A DNA stretch of 64,000 nucleotides from Brumimicrobium oceani (lineage in GTDB: Bacteria > Bacteroidota > Bacteroidia > Flavobacteriales_D > Crocinitomicaceae): the NCBI RefSeq assembly GCF_003143775.1, contig NZ_QFRJ01000003.1:57122-121121 (forward strand). Direction: 5' to 3'. Positions 1 through 9,512 of the stretch are shown piece by piece. The notes beneath the pieces are model-generated. The model worked only from the letters and a program-made list of their open reading frames with translations. It made no database searches and was not told the DNA's origin. How positions within the stretch are numbered: the first letter of the stretch is position 1; every line of letters starts with the position of its first letter. A program made the translations under genes and the position numbers.

Positions 1-641
1 TTCTTAACAAAAAAATTTGTGGGTGTGCCTTGGGGGCCCCCCCCCCCCACCACTTCCAAACCCTGATTTTTGCCTTCTAGCACTATTGAGCTTGTCATCC
101 TGATGTGAAAATAAAAAAATCTCTGTTTTTTATTTTTCGAAGGATCTGTTTTGATTTATTCCAATTCACAACAAGAGTATAGGGTGTTGATTATCAATAT
201 GTAGTCATAAACTTGGATGTACAGTAAATTGGCTGTTACAATCTGCGACTTAAAAGGGTAACCCTATTCATTTTTTTTAAAACTTCTCAATTGTCTGAAA
301 AAAAGCTTGACGGTGACGATAAGATTTCCTTCAAATAAACTTTAGCTAACGTCCCACCTTGGTAACCCATTTATTTTATTTTATTTTATTTCTTTATGAG
401 ATGCCTTAGCATCAGCCGACAAGAAAAAAGATAAAATAAACGCAAAAGATTCAATTTTAAATTTGTTGTATTTCCGTCCAAGCATTACTTACAACCAATT
501 AAAAAAAGAATTCCGCTTCGAGATGACATTGAGCTAGGGTCATATTTCAAATGAGAGGGGAAAAGCATTTTAGTAAAAAATAAAAAATTGCTCTGAATAG
601 ATCAAAAACCACGTAACAAACGTTATTGAAATGAGCAAGAA
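1..641. other. Gene-free leading stretch with low-complexity and REP-like fragments
   Basis: No convincing coding frame is seen. A run of five G followed by twelve C at 32-48 is unlike the rest of this AT-rich DNA and may be an assembly-end artefact. GTCATCCTGA at 94-103, TTCGAAGGATCT at 136-147 and, in the opposite sense, CGCTTCGAGATGACA at 513-527 look like pieces of the 'GTCATCCTGA...GAAGGATCT' intergenic repeat that is common in Bacteroidota. A short TTTTA tandem lies at about 371-391. Confidence 0.5.
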
Positions 642-1019
642 TTACTCTGCTATGAAGATAACATCAGGTTTTGGAGCTATGCTCTTACGAATTAATTTTT
701 CTCCTTTTTTCCATAATTGCCACTCTTCCACTACACCTGTTTCTAATTGAACGACCAAATTATAATACATCTCCGTTTCCAACTTCACTTCGTAGGTGGC
801 TTCCAGTTTTTGTTTTGGAGAAGTAATCCAGAGCCTTCCATTATCTAAAAGCAGTTCGTATTCCGCAGCGGGAACTAAAATTGGTTCGCCATTCATACTT
901 ACCTCATAGGCTTCTTGGTTTCCTTTATATGTACCCAAATATTTTTTAGGGAAAACATTGCTCGTGCTACACGAAAATAAAAGTGTAAAAAGGATTCCGA
1001 AAAGTACTATGTTTTTCAT
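642..1019 (-). CDS. Small lipoprotein of unknown function
   Basis: A 125-residue protein with a lipoprotein signal: basic start, hydrophobic stretch, then a lipobox-like LLFSC with Cys at about residue 17, so the mature protein is probably lipid-anchored in the envelope. The rest is predicted mostly beta (alternating short hydrophobic strands, for example around YEVSMNGEPI and YELLLDNGRLWI), suggestive of a small lipocalin-like barrel, but I recognise no family. It stands alone, with about 470 bases of non-coding DNA separating it from the divergent thyA. Function unknown; the lipoprotein call is solid, the fold is a guess. Confidence 0.7.
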   Translation of the reverse strand: MKNIVLFGILFTLLFSCSTSNVFPKKYLGTYKGNQEAYEVSMNGEPILVPAAEYELLLDNGRLWITSPKQKLEATYEVKLETEMYYNLVVQLETGVVEEWQLWKKGEKLIRKSIAPKPDVIFIAE

Positions 1020-1485
1020 TCAAATAATTTAAAGTGGAAAGTTAAAAATTAATTTGGAATTCAGGGATTGAAAAAATCAAAAATCCAATGATTCAATGAT
1101 TATCAGAAAACATTATTCGAAGATATACTGTAGGGACGATTTGTAAACTTAGCGAAGCGATCTCATAACCAACGGGAGTTATCGTCCTTATAAATTTAAA
1201 ATGCGATTTAAGAAATCCAATCGATTCAATAAAATATAATGTGGTTACCCGCTATCGTACCAGTTCTATATATTAGAAATAGCTATCGACTGCCATTCCG
1301 AAAATACCGAGTATTGAGGAATCTCTTTTGCTGATTAGAAAATCTTCATTAAATCATCTTAAACTAAACTCAAAGATTTTAAATTGAAATTAGTGGTAAC
1401 TTTAAGTGGAGTCAAAAATATAAACATCAACCAGCGACAAAAATCGATAAAATCAACTATTTTTACCCCTTAAAATTTACAATTC
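1020..1485. other. Divergent intergenic region upstream of thyA
   Basis: Non-coding AT-rich DNA between the divergent lipoprotein gene and thyA. It holds an inverted pair GGGACGAT (1133-1140) and ATCGTCC (1180-1186) about 40 bases apart. The left arm continues GGACGATTTG, the same core as the REP-like palindromes around 20-21 kb. Close to thyA, TATTTTTA at 1458-1465 fits the Bacteroidota -7 element TAnnTTTG except for the last base; no good TTG is seen at the expected distance. Confidence 0.4.
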
Positions 1486-2280
1486 ATGGAGCAATATCAT
1501 CAACTTTTAAGACATATACTTGATAACGGAACAGATAGAGGCGACAGAACTGGAACTGGAACACGTTCTGTTTTTGGTCACCAAATGCGATTTGATTTAA
1601 GTAAAGGTTTTCCTGTTATAACCACAAAAAAACTGCATTTAAGATCAATTATTCATGAATTGTTGTGGTTTATCAGTGGTGATACTAATATCAAATATTT
1701 AAAAGACAATAAAGTTTCCATTTGGGATGAATGGGCTGACGAAAATGGAGATTTAGGTCCTGTTTATGGTCACCAATGGCGTTCATGGCCCGATGGCAAA
1801 GGAGGAACAATTGACCAAATCAAAAATTTAGTTGAGCAAATCAAGAACAATCCGAATTCTCGCAGACATATCGTAAGTGCTTGGAACGTGGCTGATGTTG
1901 AAAAAATGGCTCTTCCGCCTTGTCACTTGTTGTTTCAATTTTATGTTGCCGACGGGAAACTAAGCTGCCAATTGTATCAACGTTCTGCGGATACTTTTTT
2001 AGGTGTTCCATTTAACATTGCGAGTTATGCCCTTTTCACCATGATGATGGCACAAGTTTGTGGTTTAGAAGCCGGAGATTTCGTTCACACGATGGGAGAC
2101 ACGCATTTGTATTCGAACCACTTTGAACAAGCAGAACTTCAACTTTCAAGAGAGATTTTACCGCTGCCAACAATGAAAATTAATCCTGATGTGAAAAGTA
2201 TTTTCGATTTCAAATATGAAGATTTCGAATTAATTGGCTACGCGCCACATCCTCACATTAAAGCGCAAGTAGCCGTTTAG
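1486..2280 (+). CDS. thyA: Thymidylate synthase
   Basis: Makes dTMP from dUMP using 5,10-methylene-tetrahydrofolate as methyl donor and reductant, releasing dihydrofolate; cytosolic, homodimeric. The 264-residue length equals the E. coli enzyme and the family landmarks are present: RGDRTGTGT at the N-terminus (phosphate-binding Arg), the catalytic PPCH with Cys146 (same number as in E. coli), RRHIVSAWN just before it, and the dUMP-binding [13 protein letters not shown] segment. The folA gene follows after 39 bases, which fits because DHFR recycles the dihydrofolate made here. ATG 1486 is the only start that gives the standard N-terminus. Confidence 0.98.
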   Translation: MEQYHQLLRHILDNGTDRGDRTGTGTRSVFGHQMRFDLSKGFPVITTKKLHLRSIIHELLWFISGDTNIKYLKDNKVSIWDEWADENGDLGPVYGHQWRSWPDGKGGTIDQIKNLVEQIKNNPNSRRHIVSAWNVADVEKMALPPCHLLFQFYVADGKLSCQLYQRSADTFLGVPFNIASYALFTMMMAQVCGLEAGDFVHTMGDTHLYSNHFEQAELQLSREILPLPTMKINPDVKSIFDFKYEDFELIGYAPHPHIKAQVAV

Positions 2281-2319
2281 TCCCTTGATTGAAAGTTTAA
2301 CACTAAAAATTCATATAAT

Positions 2320-2832
2320 ATGAAATGCTCGCTGATTGTAGCCATGGGGAAACACCGAGAAATTGGTAAAGACAATGATTTGCTGTGGAGATTGCCTCGT
2401 GACATGAAGTTTTTTAAAGAAACTACAGAAGGTCACACTGTGGTAATGGGAAGAAAAAACTGGGAATCCATTCCTGAGAAATTTCGTCCGCTTCCAAATA
2501 GAAAAAACATTGTCATTTCAAGAAATGTGGAGTACAAGGCTGAAGGAGCAATAGTGATTTCAGATTTAAAAGAAATAGAAGAACATTTTAATGCTGATTC
2601 AGATAAAAAGTGTTTTATAATTGGAGGAGCACAAATTTATCAATTGGCTTTAGCGGCTGATCTAATTGACGAAATGTACATTACACAAGTAAATGAAACT
2701 TTCGAAGCCGATACATATTTCCCATTTGTTAATTGGGATGACAAACAAGGCTGGGAGGAAGAGAAACTTTTTGAATCTGAAAAAGATGAGAAGAATCCGC
2801 ATTCATTTACAGTAACAAAATATACACGATAA
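2320..2832 (+). CDS. folA: Dihydrofolate reductase
   Basis: Reduces dihydrofolate to tetrahydrofolate with NADPH, closing the cycle opened by ThyA. The 170-residue protein shows the usual DHFR order: SLIVAMGKHREIG at the N-terminus, DNDLLWRLPRDMKFF with the active-site acid Asp28, the NADPH-binding VVMGRKNWESIP, then NIVISRN and the FIIGGAQIYQLAL dinucleotide-binding segment. It lies between thyA (39-base gap) and topB (3-base gap), so co-transcription is likely. Nothing in the sequence suggests a trimethoprim-resistant or bifunctional variant. Confidence 0.97.
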   Translation: MKCSLIVAMGKHREIGKDNDLLWRLPRDMKFFKETTEGHTVVMGRKNWESIPEKFRPLPNRKNIVISRNVEYKAEGAIVISDLKEIEEHFNADSDKKCFIIGGAQIYQLALAADLIDEMYITQVNETFEADTYFPFVNWDDKQGWEEEKLFESEKDEKNPHSFTVTKYTR

Positions 2833-2835
2833 TCC

Positions 2836-4953
2836 ATGAAAGTTTGCATTGCCGAGAAACCGAGTGTCGCCAAAGACATTGCTAATACTATTGGGGCAAC
2901 CCAACGTAAAGACGGTTACTATGAAGGCAATGGCTATCAAGTAACTTGGACTTTTGGCCACCTTTGCACATTGAAAGAGCCAAGAGATTATGTTGAAGAT
3001 TGGCGTTATTGGAATTTGAGACACCTTCCCATGGTTCCTTCTCGATTTGGAGTTAAAGTCATAGAAGATGAAGGGATTCAACGTCAATTTCATATTGTAA
3101 AGAGACTATTGGTTGACGCCACAGAAATCATAAACTGCGGTGATGCTGGGCAAGAAGGAGAGGTAATTCAACGCTGGGTTTTCTTGAAATCTGGAACAAA
3201 AGCACCAATAAAAAGATTGTGGATCAGTTCTTTGACTGAAGAAGCCATTAAAGAAGGATTTGCCAACTTAAAAGACGGGAATAAATTCAATAATCTTTAC
3301 GCTGCAGGAAGCGCTAGAGCAATAGGCGACTGGCTTTTGGGAATAAATGCCACACGTTTATTCACCAAGAAATTCGCTTTACAACGTCAGGTGCTTTCAA
3401 TTGGAAGAGTACAAACCCCTACTCTAGCGATGATTGTGAATCGTCATTTAGAAATTGAGAACTTTAAACCACAGGACTACTGGGAATTGCGAACCGTTTA
3501 TCGCGATACAGAATTCAACAGTGTTCTCGGGAAAATCAAGAAGAAAGAAAAAGCCGAATATGCTTTAAGTAAAATTAAAGATGAAGCTTTCGAAATCACT
3601 TCATTTGAACAAAAAGAAGGAAAAGAAAAGCCGCCAAGACTATTCGATTTAACAGCATTGCAGGTAGAAGCCAATAAAAAGCAAGGATATTCTGCCGATC
3701 AAACCTTGAAGTTAATTCAAAGTTTATATGAAAAGAAATTGGTGACCTACCCTAGGGTTGACACCACCTATTTACCCGATGATGTATATCCAAAAGTGCC
3801 TGGAATACTGCAAAACTTGACCTATTATTCTGAATTAACTGCTCCATTATTGCAGAAAAAATTACCGAAGAGTAAGCAAGTTTTCGACAATAAAAAAGTG
3901 ACGGATCACCATGCAATTATTCCAACTGGAGTGAAAGTAAGTGGCGTAACTCCCGAAGAGCAAAAAATATACAACACTGTAACAAAAAGATTTATTGCTG
4001 TTTTCTATCCTGATTGTAAAGTGAGTAACACTACAGTTTTAGGCGAAGTTTTAAAATTGGAATTTAAGGCTACAGGAAAACAAATTTTATCTCCGGGATG
4101 GCGGGTAGTATATCAGAAAGACGATTCAAAATCGAAGAAAGATGAAAATTTAATGCCTGTCTTTGTGAAAGGGGAAAAAGGACCACACGAGGCGCGCATT
4201 GATACAAAACAAACTTCTCCACCAAAGCATTTTACCGAGGCCACTTTATTGCGTGCCATGGAGACTGCGGGAAAACATGTTGAAGATGAAGAAGCCCGTG
4301 AATTGATGAAAGACAATGGAATTGGTCGACCTTCTACTCGTGCAAATATCATAGAAACACTTTTCAGAAGACGCTATATTGAACGTTCGAAGAAAAATAT
4401 TCTGGCCACACATACAGGAATTGATTTAATTCAGGTCATAGACAACGAAACCTTGAAATCACCTGAATTAACAGGAGATTGGGAACGTAAATTGCGTTTA
4501 ATTGAGAAAGGAGAATATCAACCCGCTCAGTTTAAGCAAGAATTAATTGAAATGGTGGTGGAGTTAACCAACGAAGTACTGTTCAATACAGCAAAGAAAG
4601 CCATTCGAATTATGGATGATTCCAAAGAGGAGGAGAAAAAGGACAAACCGAAAAAGAAACGTGCAAAATCTGTAAAAGTTGACATTACGACTTTAACTTG
4701 TCCTAGTTGTAAAAAAGAAGGATTCTTAGAAGGGAAAAAAGCTTACGGTTGCGCGCATTATAAAGAAGGCTGCAAATTTGTAATTCCTTTTGAATTTATG
4801 GGGAAGAAATTAAGTAATAAACAGCTGAATGACTTAATTACAAAGGGAAAAACAACAAAGATTAAAGGATTTAAAAAATTAGGAAGCGAAGAAAGCATTG
4901 ATGGAAAACTAGAGTTAACTTCCGACTTCAATGTGACTTTAAACGCTGATTAA
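2836..4953 (+). CDS. topB: DNA topoisomerase III (type IA)
   Basis: A type IA topoisomerase that cuts and passes single DNA strands, used in decatenation and recombination intermediate processing. The 705-residue protein starts with a Toprim domain (KVCIAEKPSVAKDIA, then NCGDAGQEGE with acidic metal ligands), followed by the core with the catalytic tyrosine in VTYPRVDTTYLPDD (Tyr305) and the DNGIGRPSTRA motif. A lysine-rich linker at about residues 595-615 leads to a C-terminal zinc-ribbon-like segment (CPSCKKEG...). Length and C-terminus match the TopB-like enzymes of Bacteroidota. It follows folA by 3 bases, consistent with one transcript. Confidence 0.95.
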   Translation: MKVCIAEKPSVAKDIANTIGATQRKDGYYEGNGYQVTWTFGHLCTLKEPRDYVEDWRYWNLRHLPMVPSRFGVKVIEDEGIQRQFHIVKRLLVDATEIINCGDAGQEGEVIQRWVFLKSGTKAPIKRLWISSLTEEAIKEGFANLKDGNKFNNLYAAGSARAIGDWLLGINATRLFTKKFALQRQVLSIGRVQTPTLAMIVNRHLEIENFKPQDYWELRTVYRDTEFNSVLGKIKKKEKAEYALSKIKDEAFEITSFEQKEGKEKPPRLFDLTALQVEANKKQGYSADQTLKLIQSLYEKKLVTYPRVDTTYLPDDVYPKVPGILQNLTYYSELTAPLLQKKLPKSKQVFDNKKVTDHHAIIPTGVKVSGVTPEEQKIYNTVTKRFIAVFYPDCKVSNTTVLGEVLKLEFKATGKQILSPGWRVVYQKDDSKSKKDENLMPVFVKGEKGPHEARIDTKQTSPPKHFTEATLLRAMETAGKHVEDEEARELMKDNGIGRPSTRANIIETLFRRRYIERSKKNILATHTGIDLIQVIDNETLKSPELTGDWERKLRLIEKGEYQPAQFKQELIEMVVELTNEVLFNTAKKAIRIMDDSKEEEKKDKPKKKRAKSVKVDITTLTCPSCKKEGFLEGKKAYGCAHYKEGCKFVIPFEFMGKKLSNKQLNDLITKGKTTKIKGFKKLGSEESIDGKLELTSDFNVTLNAD

Positions 4954-4988
4954 TTCTTATTTAAACACAATTAAAACACAAATCAAAA

Positions 4989-5657
4989 ATGATTAGAATA
5001 GCACTTTCAGTAATCACATTAGTAGGATTGATTATATTTCATAATTCCATTATTTCATTTGGACTCAATCTTCGACTGTCCTTTACTTTTTCTAAAATTC
5101 TCCCATATATGTTGGAGTTTTTTGCTGTTTGTTTAATCATTTTTAATGTTTATCGTCAGTATTTAAGCAATGCTTCACTTACCCTGCGAAGATTAGTAAG
5201 CATCCTTATTCTTTTCGGAGGTTCGGGAATTGCATTTGCTGTTAACCCAATTTACGAAGGAGATTTTAGTCACCAATACAGAGAAATTAATTTAGCTGGC
5301 GAAAATGCCGATACTTTCCAACACGGCCTTACCATGATAGCCTTGCCAGGTTGTCCTTTCTGCTTTGAAAAATTGAAAGAAATGAAGATTGTCAACGAAA
5401 TCTACCCAGAACTCCCGATGTTTGTCTTGGTCGTGAACAATGATTCTTTGGCGGTAGAAAGCTACAGAGAAGCGAGTAACGACAACATTCAAGTGAGCTT
5501 ATTTCCTGAATCTACTTTATTGAAGTCAATTATTATGGGTGGATATCCAAACTTGATTTACAAAGATAGCGATGGTTCGTCAAGGTTAATTAACTGGAAC
5601 AATAGTGGTTTTGGAAGTGCGAGTTGGGATTATATTCTTGAGGAGGAAGGGCTTTAG
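4989..5657 (+). CDS. Membrane protein with a C-terminal thioredoxin-like domain
   Basis: A 222-residue protein with three likely membrane segments (about residues 2-24, 40-57 and 67-86) and then a soluble part of about 130 residues. That part has a redox-type CPFC motif (Cys122, Cys125) after a beta strand (LTMIALPG), and later GGYPNLIY, placed where thioredoxins have their cis-proline loop. This supports a membrane-anchored thiol-disulfide protein, probably acting on the periplasmic face, but the partner is unknown. It starts 35 bases after topB and may end that operon. Family not recognised by name. Confidence 0.65.
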   Translation: MIRIALSVITLVGLIIFHNSIISFGLNLRLSFTFSKILPYMLEFFAVCLIIFNVYRQYLSNASLTLRRLVSILILFGGSGIAFAVNPIYEGDFSHQYREINLAGENADTFQHGLTMIALPGCPFCFEKLKEMKIVNEIYPELPMFVLVVNNDSLAVESYREASNDNIQVSLFPESTLLKSIIMGGYPNLIYKDSDGSSRLINWNNSGFGSASWDYILEEEGL

Positions 5658-5674
5658 AGATTAACCGGAAGTTT

Positions 5675-6118
5675 TTTAACCACTGAGGAGGCAAAGGTTT
5701 CGCGGAGGTACGCAAAGGAGAAGAGATAAGCTGTGGGAAAAGAGAAAACAAGAATTACGCGGAGTTCCGCAAAGTTTTCGCAGAGATTCGCAAAGACACG
5801 GAGATACGCAGAGGAAAAAAAGGGATGCCTGTGGCATTAAAAGGTTCTTTCACAGAGATAAAGGCGATGCACTGAGCAGGTCGAATGTGAGGTTTTTCAC
5901 AGAGGACCACAGAGAAAAAGGAAGAAATAACAAAATCTAACACCAACTAACCAACGAAAAAATCTGCGAAATCTGCAGGAGAATTACCTTATTTATAATC
6001 AATAAAAAACCCTGTTGCGTAAGCAACTTGTCCGAAAACTGACGGACGAATCATTCAACCTCAATCATTATTTCTTCTTCTTTGCGAAACTCCGCGCCTT
6101 TGCGAAACTCCGTATTAT
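5675..6118. repeat. Degenerate 'cgcaaag/gcggag' intergenic repeat cluster
   Basis: Short degenerate units such as CGCAAAGG, GCGGAGGTACGCAAAGG and CACAGAGG run in one orientation at about 5680-5915. The complementary form (TTTGCGAAACTCCGCGCC, TTTGCGAAACTCCG) appears at about 6081-6112, so the block is framed by inverted copies and could fold into a long hairpin. The type is widespread in Bacteroidota intergenic DNA. It separates the convergent topB-side and dinB-side genes. A 63-codon minus frame inside is made of repeat units and is not accepted as a gene. Confidence 0.7.
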
Positions 6119-6139
6119 ACTTCAAGTGGCGCAGCCGCT

Positions 6140-7219
6140 CTACCAAATAGTCAATTGCTGAACCTCCTTCTCCTCTTCCTCCAACTCAAACCCACTGATA
6201 GAAACCCCAATCAATCGCAATGGAACACCTTCCACTATCGATTCATGTAAAATCTGATCTAGTTTCTGACGAATATCTTCTTTGTCTGTCACAAATTCTG
6301 GTTCTGTGATGGAACGCGTAATCGTCTCGAATTCGTAATTCCTGAGTTTCAAAGTGACCGACCTTCCTCTAATTCCGTGTTTTTCATAGCGTGTCCACCA
6401 AGTATCAAAAACATGCGAAAACTTTTCATTGATGTCGATTTCTCCAATCACATCCTTAGAGAATGTCCTTTCTGCTCCAACGCTTTTCCTCACCCTTTCA
6501 GATTGTACTTCGCGGTGGTCAATTCCTCGGGCAATATCGAAAAGGAATCCGCCCGTTTTTCCGAAGAGTTGTTGTAATTCCCATTTAGAATAAGGCAACA
6601 AATCAGCACCCTTAAAAATATTATTGGCTTTCATTTTTTCAGCGGTAACTTTCCCCACACCAAAAAAATCTTCGATGGGTAATTCCTCCATGAATGCCGC
6701 TCCTTCATCGGGAGTAATCACAAAAAGTCCGTCGGGTTTGTCTTGGTCCGAAGCAATTTTCGCTAAGAATTTATTGTAAGAAACTCCTGCCGAAGCAATC
6801 AAATCGAGTTCGTTGCGAATGTCGTTTTTGATTTGCTGCGCGATTAAAGTAGCCGACTGCAATTCATATTTTGAATAAGTGACATCCAAAAATGCTTCGT
6901 CCAAAGAAAGGGGTTCAATAATGGAAGTATAGCGACTAAAAATTTCATTGATTTCTTTTGAAACCGCTTGATATTTCTCAAAAGTGGGTTTAACAAAAAG
7001 CAAAGTTGGACATTTTCGCAAAGCCACAAGCGAAGGCATGGCAGAACGCACTCCAAATTTCCTGGCCTCGTAACTTGCCGCGGCAATCACTCCTCTTCCA
7101 TCCGAACCACCCACAGCCAAAGGTTTTCCACGTAAATCTGGGTTATCACGTTGTTCCACAGAAGCATAAAAAGCATCCATGTCAATATGAATTATTTTAC
7201 GTGTGACCTCCTTACTCAT
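6140..7219 (-). CDS. dinB: DNA polymerase IV (Y-family translesion polymerase)
   Basis: Error-prone Y-family polymerase that bypasses damaged bases. Signatures: KIIHIDMDAFYASVEQRD with the first metal-binding Asp, the NPDLRGKPLAVGG loop, SYEARKFGVRSAMPS, and the second catalytic acidic pair in PLSLDEAFLDVT, followed by helix-hairpin-helix and little-finger regions. The last residues QQLTIW look like a beta-clamp binding peptide. I start at 7219 (MSKEVTRK), six codons inside the longest frame, because this ATG overlaps the xseB stop by only a few bases and gives the family's usual N-terminus. It is the last gene of an xseA-xseB-dinB unit. Confidence 0.95.
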   Translation of the reverse strand: MSKEVTRKIIHIDMDAFYASVEQRDNPDLRGKPLAVGGSDGRGVIAAASYEARKFGVRSAMPSLVALRKCPTLLFVKPTFEKYQAVSKEINEIFSRYTSIIEPLSLDEAFLDVTYSKYELQSATLIAQQIKNDIRNELDLIASAGVSYNKFLAKIASDQDKPDGLFVITPDEGAAFMEELPIEDFFGVGKVTAEKMKANNIFKGADLLPYSKWELQQLFGKTGGFLFDIARGIDHREVQSERVRKSVGAERTFSKDVIGEIDINEKFSHVFDTWWTRYEKHGIRGRSVTLKLRNYEFETITRSITEPEFVTDKEDIRQKLDQILHESIVEGVPLRLIGVSISGFELEEEEKEVQQLTIW

Positions 7220-7421
7220 TTTCGTCTTCTGGTGCAATAATGCGTTTGATGTCTTCTTCTGTTTTGTCCAACTTTTTTCGACAAAAATCTACCAATTCTT
7301 TGGCTTCGATTACCGTTTCAGAAAGATTATCAATTTTGACTTCTTTCAATTCCAAAGCGCCAACAATCTCTTTTAAACGTTGTAATGCTTCTTCGTAGGT
7401 GGTTTTATCCGTTATTTTCAT
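7212..7421 (-). CDS. xseB: Exodeoxyribonuclease VII small subunit
   Basis: A 69-residue helical protein with the XseB pattern: TYEEALQRLKEIVGALE near the start, a middle LSETVIEAKELVDFCRKKLDKTEEDI helix. Several copies bind one XseA to form the single-strand-specific exonuclease VII. Its start overlaps the xseA end by 17 bases and its end overlaps the dinB start, so translation is probably coupled. Length is normal for the family. Confidence 0.93.
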   Translation of the reverse strand: MKITDKTTYEEALQRLKEIVGALELKEVKIDNLSETVIEAKELVDFCRKKLDKTEEDIKRIIAPEDENE

Positions 7422-8868
7422 GTTTTATATCTTTTTTTGAAACGACTTTACTCGTAATTAAATAATTGGAAGAAAGCGTTTTCATCTCGTCTCCTAGTTT
7501 TACTTCAATGTTCTTGATGTCTTGCTCAGCTATCGTTGAAATCGTATATCCTGATTCTAAAATTTTCAATGGATTCAACAAAGCCAACAATTCTTCTTGA
7601 TTTCCAAAAACAATGTGCTCTCTGTCTATAATTTGCTGACTCAACAATTGAACAGAAGACAAAACTTGATTCAAATTTACATCTTTTTCTCGTTCAATTT
7701 GCTGTTGCACAAAATCTGAAATTCTGTCTAAAACCCTATCCAAATTACTTCCCTCCTGCTGAACCAAACGTTGCAATTGCGAAGAAGTTCGGTGACTCAA
7801 AACAGCCAAAGCGTCTTTCCCTTCAAAGAGTAAAGTTCTACTTTTCTGAACGATTTCATATTCTTTTTCTTGAAATATGCTTCGCCAATGGTGAATCAAT
7901 TCGCGGCTATAATGAGAAAGATAATTGTTGTAATGCGAAAATTCTTCTTTGCTTTCGCCCAATAATTGAAGCGAAATCTGAATGGTTTTGTCATTTAATT
8001 CTCGCATAATTTCCTTGAAAGAACTGATTGCATAATGAATGTGTCGGGCAACTGCCGTTGGTGTAATAAAAGTGACCCTTGCCACCAAATCCGCCACCAC
8101 CTCATCGTTTTCGTGCCCAATTCCAGTCATCACAGGCAATCTCGATTCACAAATAGCTTTTGAAATTTCATAATCATCAAAAAGCGCCAAGTCCATTTTA
8201 CTTCCTCCACCGCGTAAAATCACAATTACATCCGCATCATGGAGATTAGCATCTTTTATGGCGGCCACAATTTCCTTCGCTGCGGCATCTCCTTGCACAC
8301 GCACAGGAAATTCTTTAATCGCAAATTTATTATAGTCATGATTGACAAGCAATTCTTTTTGAAAATCGCGATACCCCGAAGTATTTGGCGATCCAATTAA
8401 AGCGATTCGTTTAATTATCGTTGGCAAACGCAATTGTTTCTGAAGATCAAAAACTTCTTCTTTTTTCAATCTTTTAATGACTTCTTGTCGCTTGCGTTCA
8501 ATTTCTCCATAAGAATACGCCGGATCAATTCCACGAATTTTCAGTTTCAATCCATAAATCGTATGAAATTCAATTTTGACATTAATCAGCACTTTATTTC
8601 CCGCTTGAAGAATTCCCAAGACTTCATTGAGTCCAATTTCCTCCACAATAGTGCGATAAGTAGAAGCCCAAATCGTTGCGAAACTCCTTGCTGTCGTGGT
8701 ATCGTTCACACTATCCGCCAATTCAATATAAAAATGACCACTTTTCTGATTGATTTTTATCAGCTCTGCAGTAATCCAAAAATCACGCTTAGAGAAAGTT
8801 TCCCAAATGTGCTTTTCGAATGATTGATTCAATTGTGTAAGCGAATATATTTTCCTTGTTTCTGGCAT
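7405..8868 (-). CDS. xseA: Exodeoxyribonuclease VII large subunit
   Basis: Catalytic subunit of exonuclease VII, which degrades single-stranded DNA from both ends during repair. The 487-residue protein has the N-terminal OB fold (about residues 1-115: IWETFSKRDFWITAELI...), the conserved GSPNTSGYRDFQKELL region, the catalytic core with VIVILRGGGSKMDLALFDD, then GHENDEVVADLVA and TPTAVA, and a long coiled coil (about 290-430) where XseB binds. First gene of the xseA-xseB-dinB unit, reading away from the accessory region. The ATG at 8868 is the natural start. Confidence 0.96.
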   Translation of the reverse strand: MPETRKIYSLTQLNQSFEKHIWETFSKRDFWITAELIKINQKSGHFYIELADSVNDTTTARSFATIWASTYRTIVEEIGLNEVLGILQAGNKVLINVKIEFHTIYGLKLKIRGIDPAYSYGEIERKRQEVIKRLKKEEVFDLQKQLRLPTIIKRIALIGSPNTSGYRDFQKELLVNHDYNKFAIKEFPVRVQGDAAAKEIVAAIKDANLHDADVIVILRGGGSKMDLALFDDYEISKAICESRLPVMTGIGHENDEVVADLVARVTFITPTAVARHIHYAISSFKEIMRELNDKTIQISLQLLGESKEEFSHYNNYLSHYSRELIHHWRSIFQEKEYEIVQKSRTLLFEGKDALAVLSHRTSSQLQRLVQQEGSNLDRVLDRISDFVQQQIEREKDVNLNQVLSSVQLLSQQIIDREHIVFGNQEELLALLNPLKILESGYTISTIAEQDIKNIEVKLGDEMKTLSSNYLITSKVVSKKDIKHENNG

Positions 8869-9512
8869 TAGAATAAAGGTAAGGGAAAATAATTATGAAT
8901 GATGAATTATGATGAATGAATTTTTGGGAAAGGTGAAGATTTTGGCGGATGGGCGGTTAGGATATTGGCAAGGATTAGAGGGATTCATAGATTGAACAAT
9001 AATACGGAGAGATAAAATCTTTAGAATTGTTGTTTGACAAGGTGCTTATTCCTGTAAAAAAGAATTACTCGAAGTAATTGGTTCAAATTTTTACTGCGAA
9101 ATTAACTCCGAAGTTTTTCCAAAGTTAGTCCTAAGTCAACTCAACTGTCTGCACTCTGATTCTTTTGATTTTCAGATTTCCTTGATTTTTTGATACTAAC
9201 TCAAAAAAACAACCAAACTTCAGGTAAAACAATCATAGCTTATCATTTAATCACACTAAATCACAGTGCAGATAATTTACTCAACTGTCCGCACTGTGAT
9301 TCTTTTGATTTTCAGATTTACTTGATTTTTTTAATACATACCACTCAAACGTCAAACTCTTCAATAAATCCTTAAACTATCAGATTTAAATAGTTCAATG
9401 TTTTTTGAATCAAGCAATAACAAATTAAAATCCTTCCATTTCTTTTAGACTGGATTCATTTATATTCTGTATCTTCATTTGTAAACTTAACTTAAATCCT
9501 AAAATCACCACC
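8869..9512. other. Gene-free stretch upstream of xseA
   Basis: No gene is supported in these 640 bases. Near xseA is simple ATGAATGATGAATTATGATGAATG sequence of the kind often seen between Bacteroidota genes. The right half carries a direct repeat (annotated separately) and an inverted pair TCACAGTGC (9261-9269) / GCACTGTGA (9291-9299). A 61-codon plus frame overlapping the repeat is rejected as coding. Confidence 0.5.
9140..9336. repeat. Direct repeat, two ~57-bp copies 140 bp apart
   Basis: Copy one at 9140-9196 and copy two at 9280-9336 share CTCAACTGTC, GCACT, TGATTCTTTTGATTTTCAG and CTTGATTTTT in the same order and spacing, with only a few differences. In reverse complement they read like the '...AATCTGAAAATCAAAAGAATCA...' tail repeat found near many Bacteroidota accessory genes. 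Mobility or function is not evident. Confidence 0.75.

Noticed and set aside
1-60. G5C12 run as a biological feature (G-quadruplex or origin)
   Set aside because: At the very edge of the sequence and unlike the rest; more likely a sequencing or assembly artefact.
5755-5946. 63-codon minus-strand frame
   Set aside because: Built from repeat units of the cgcaaag block; no signal, domain or ribosome site.
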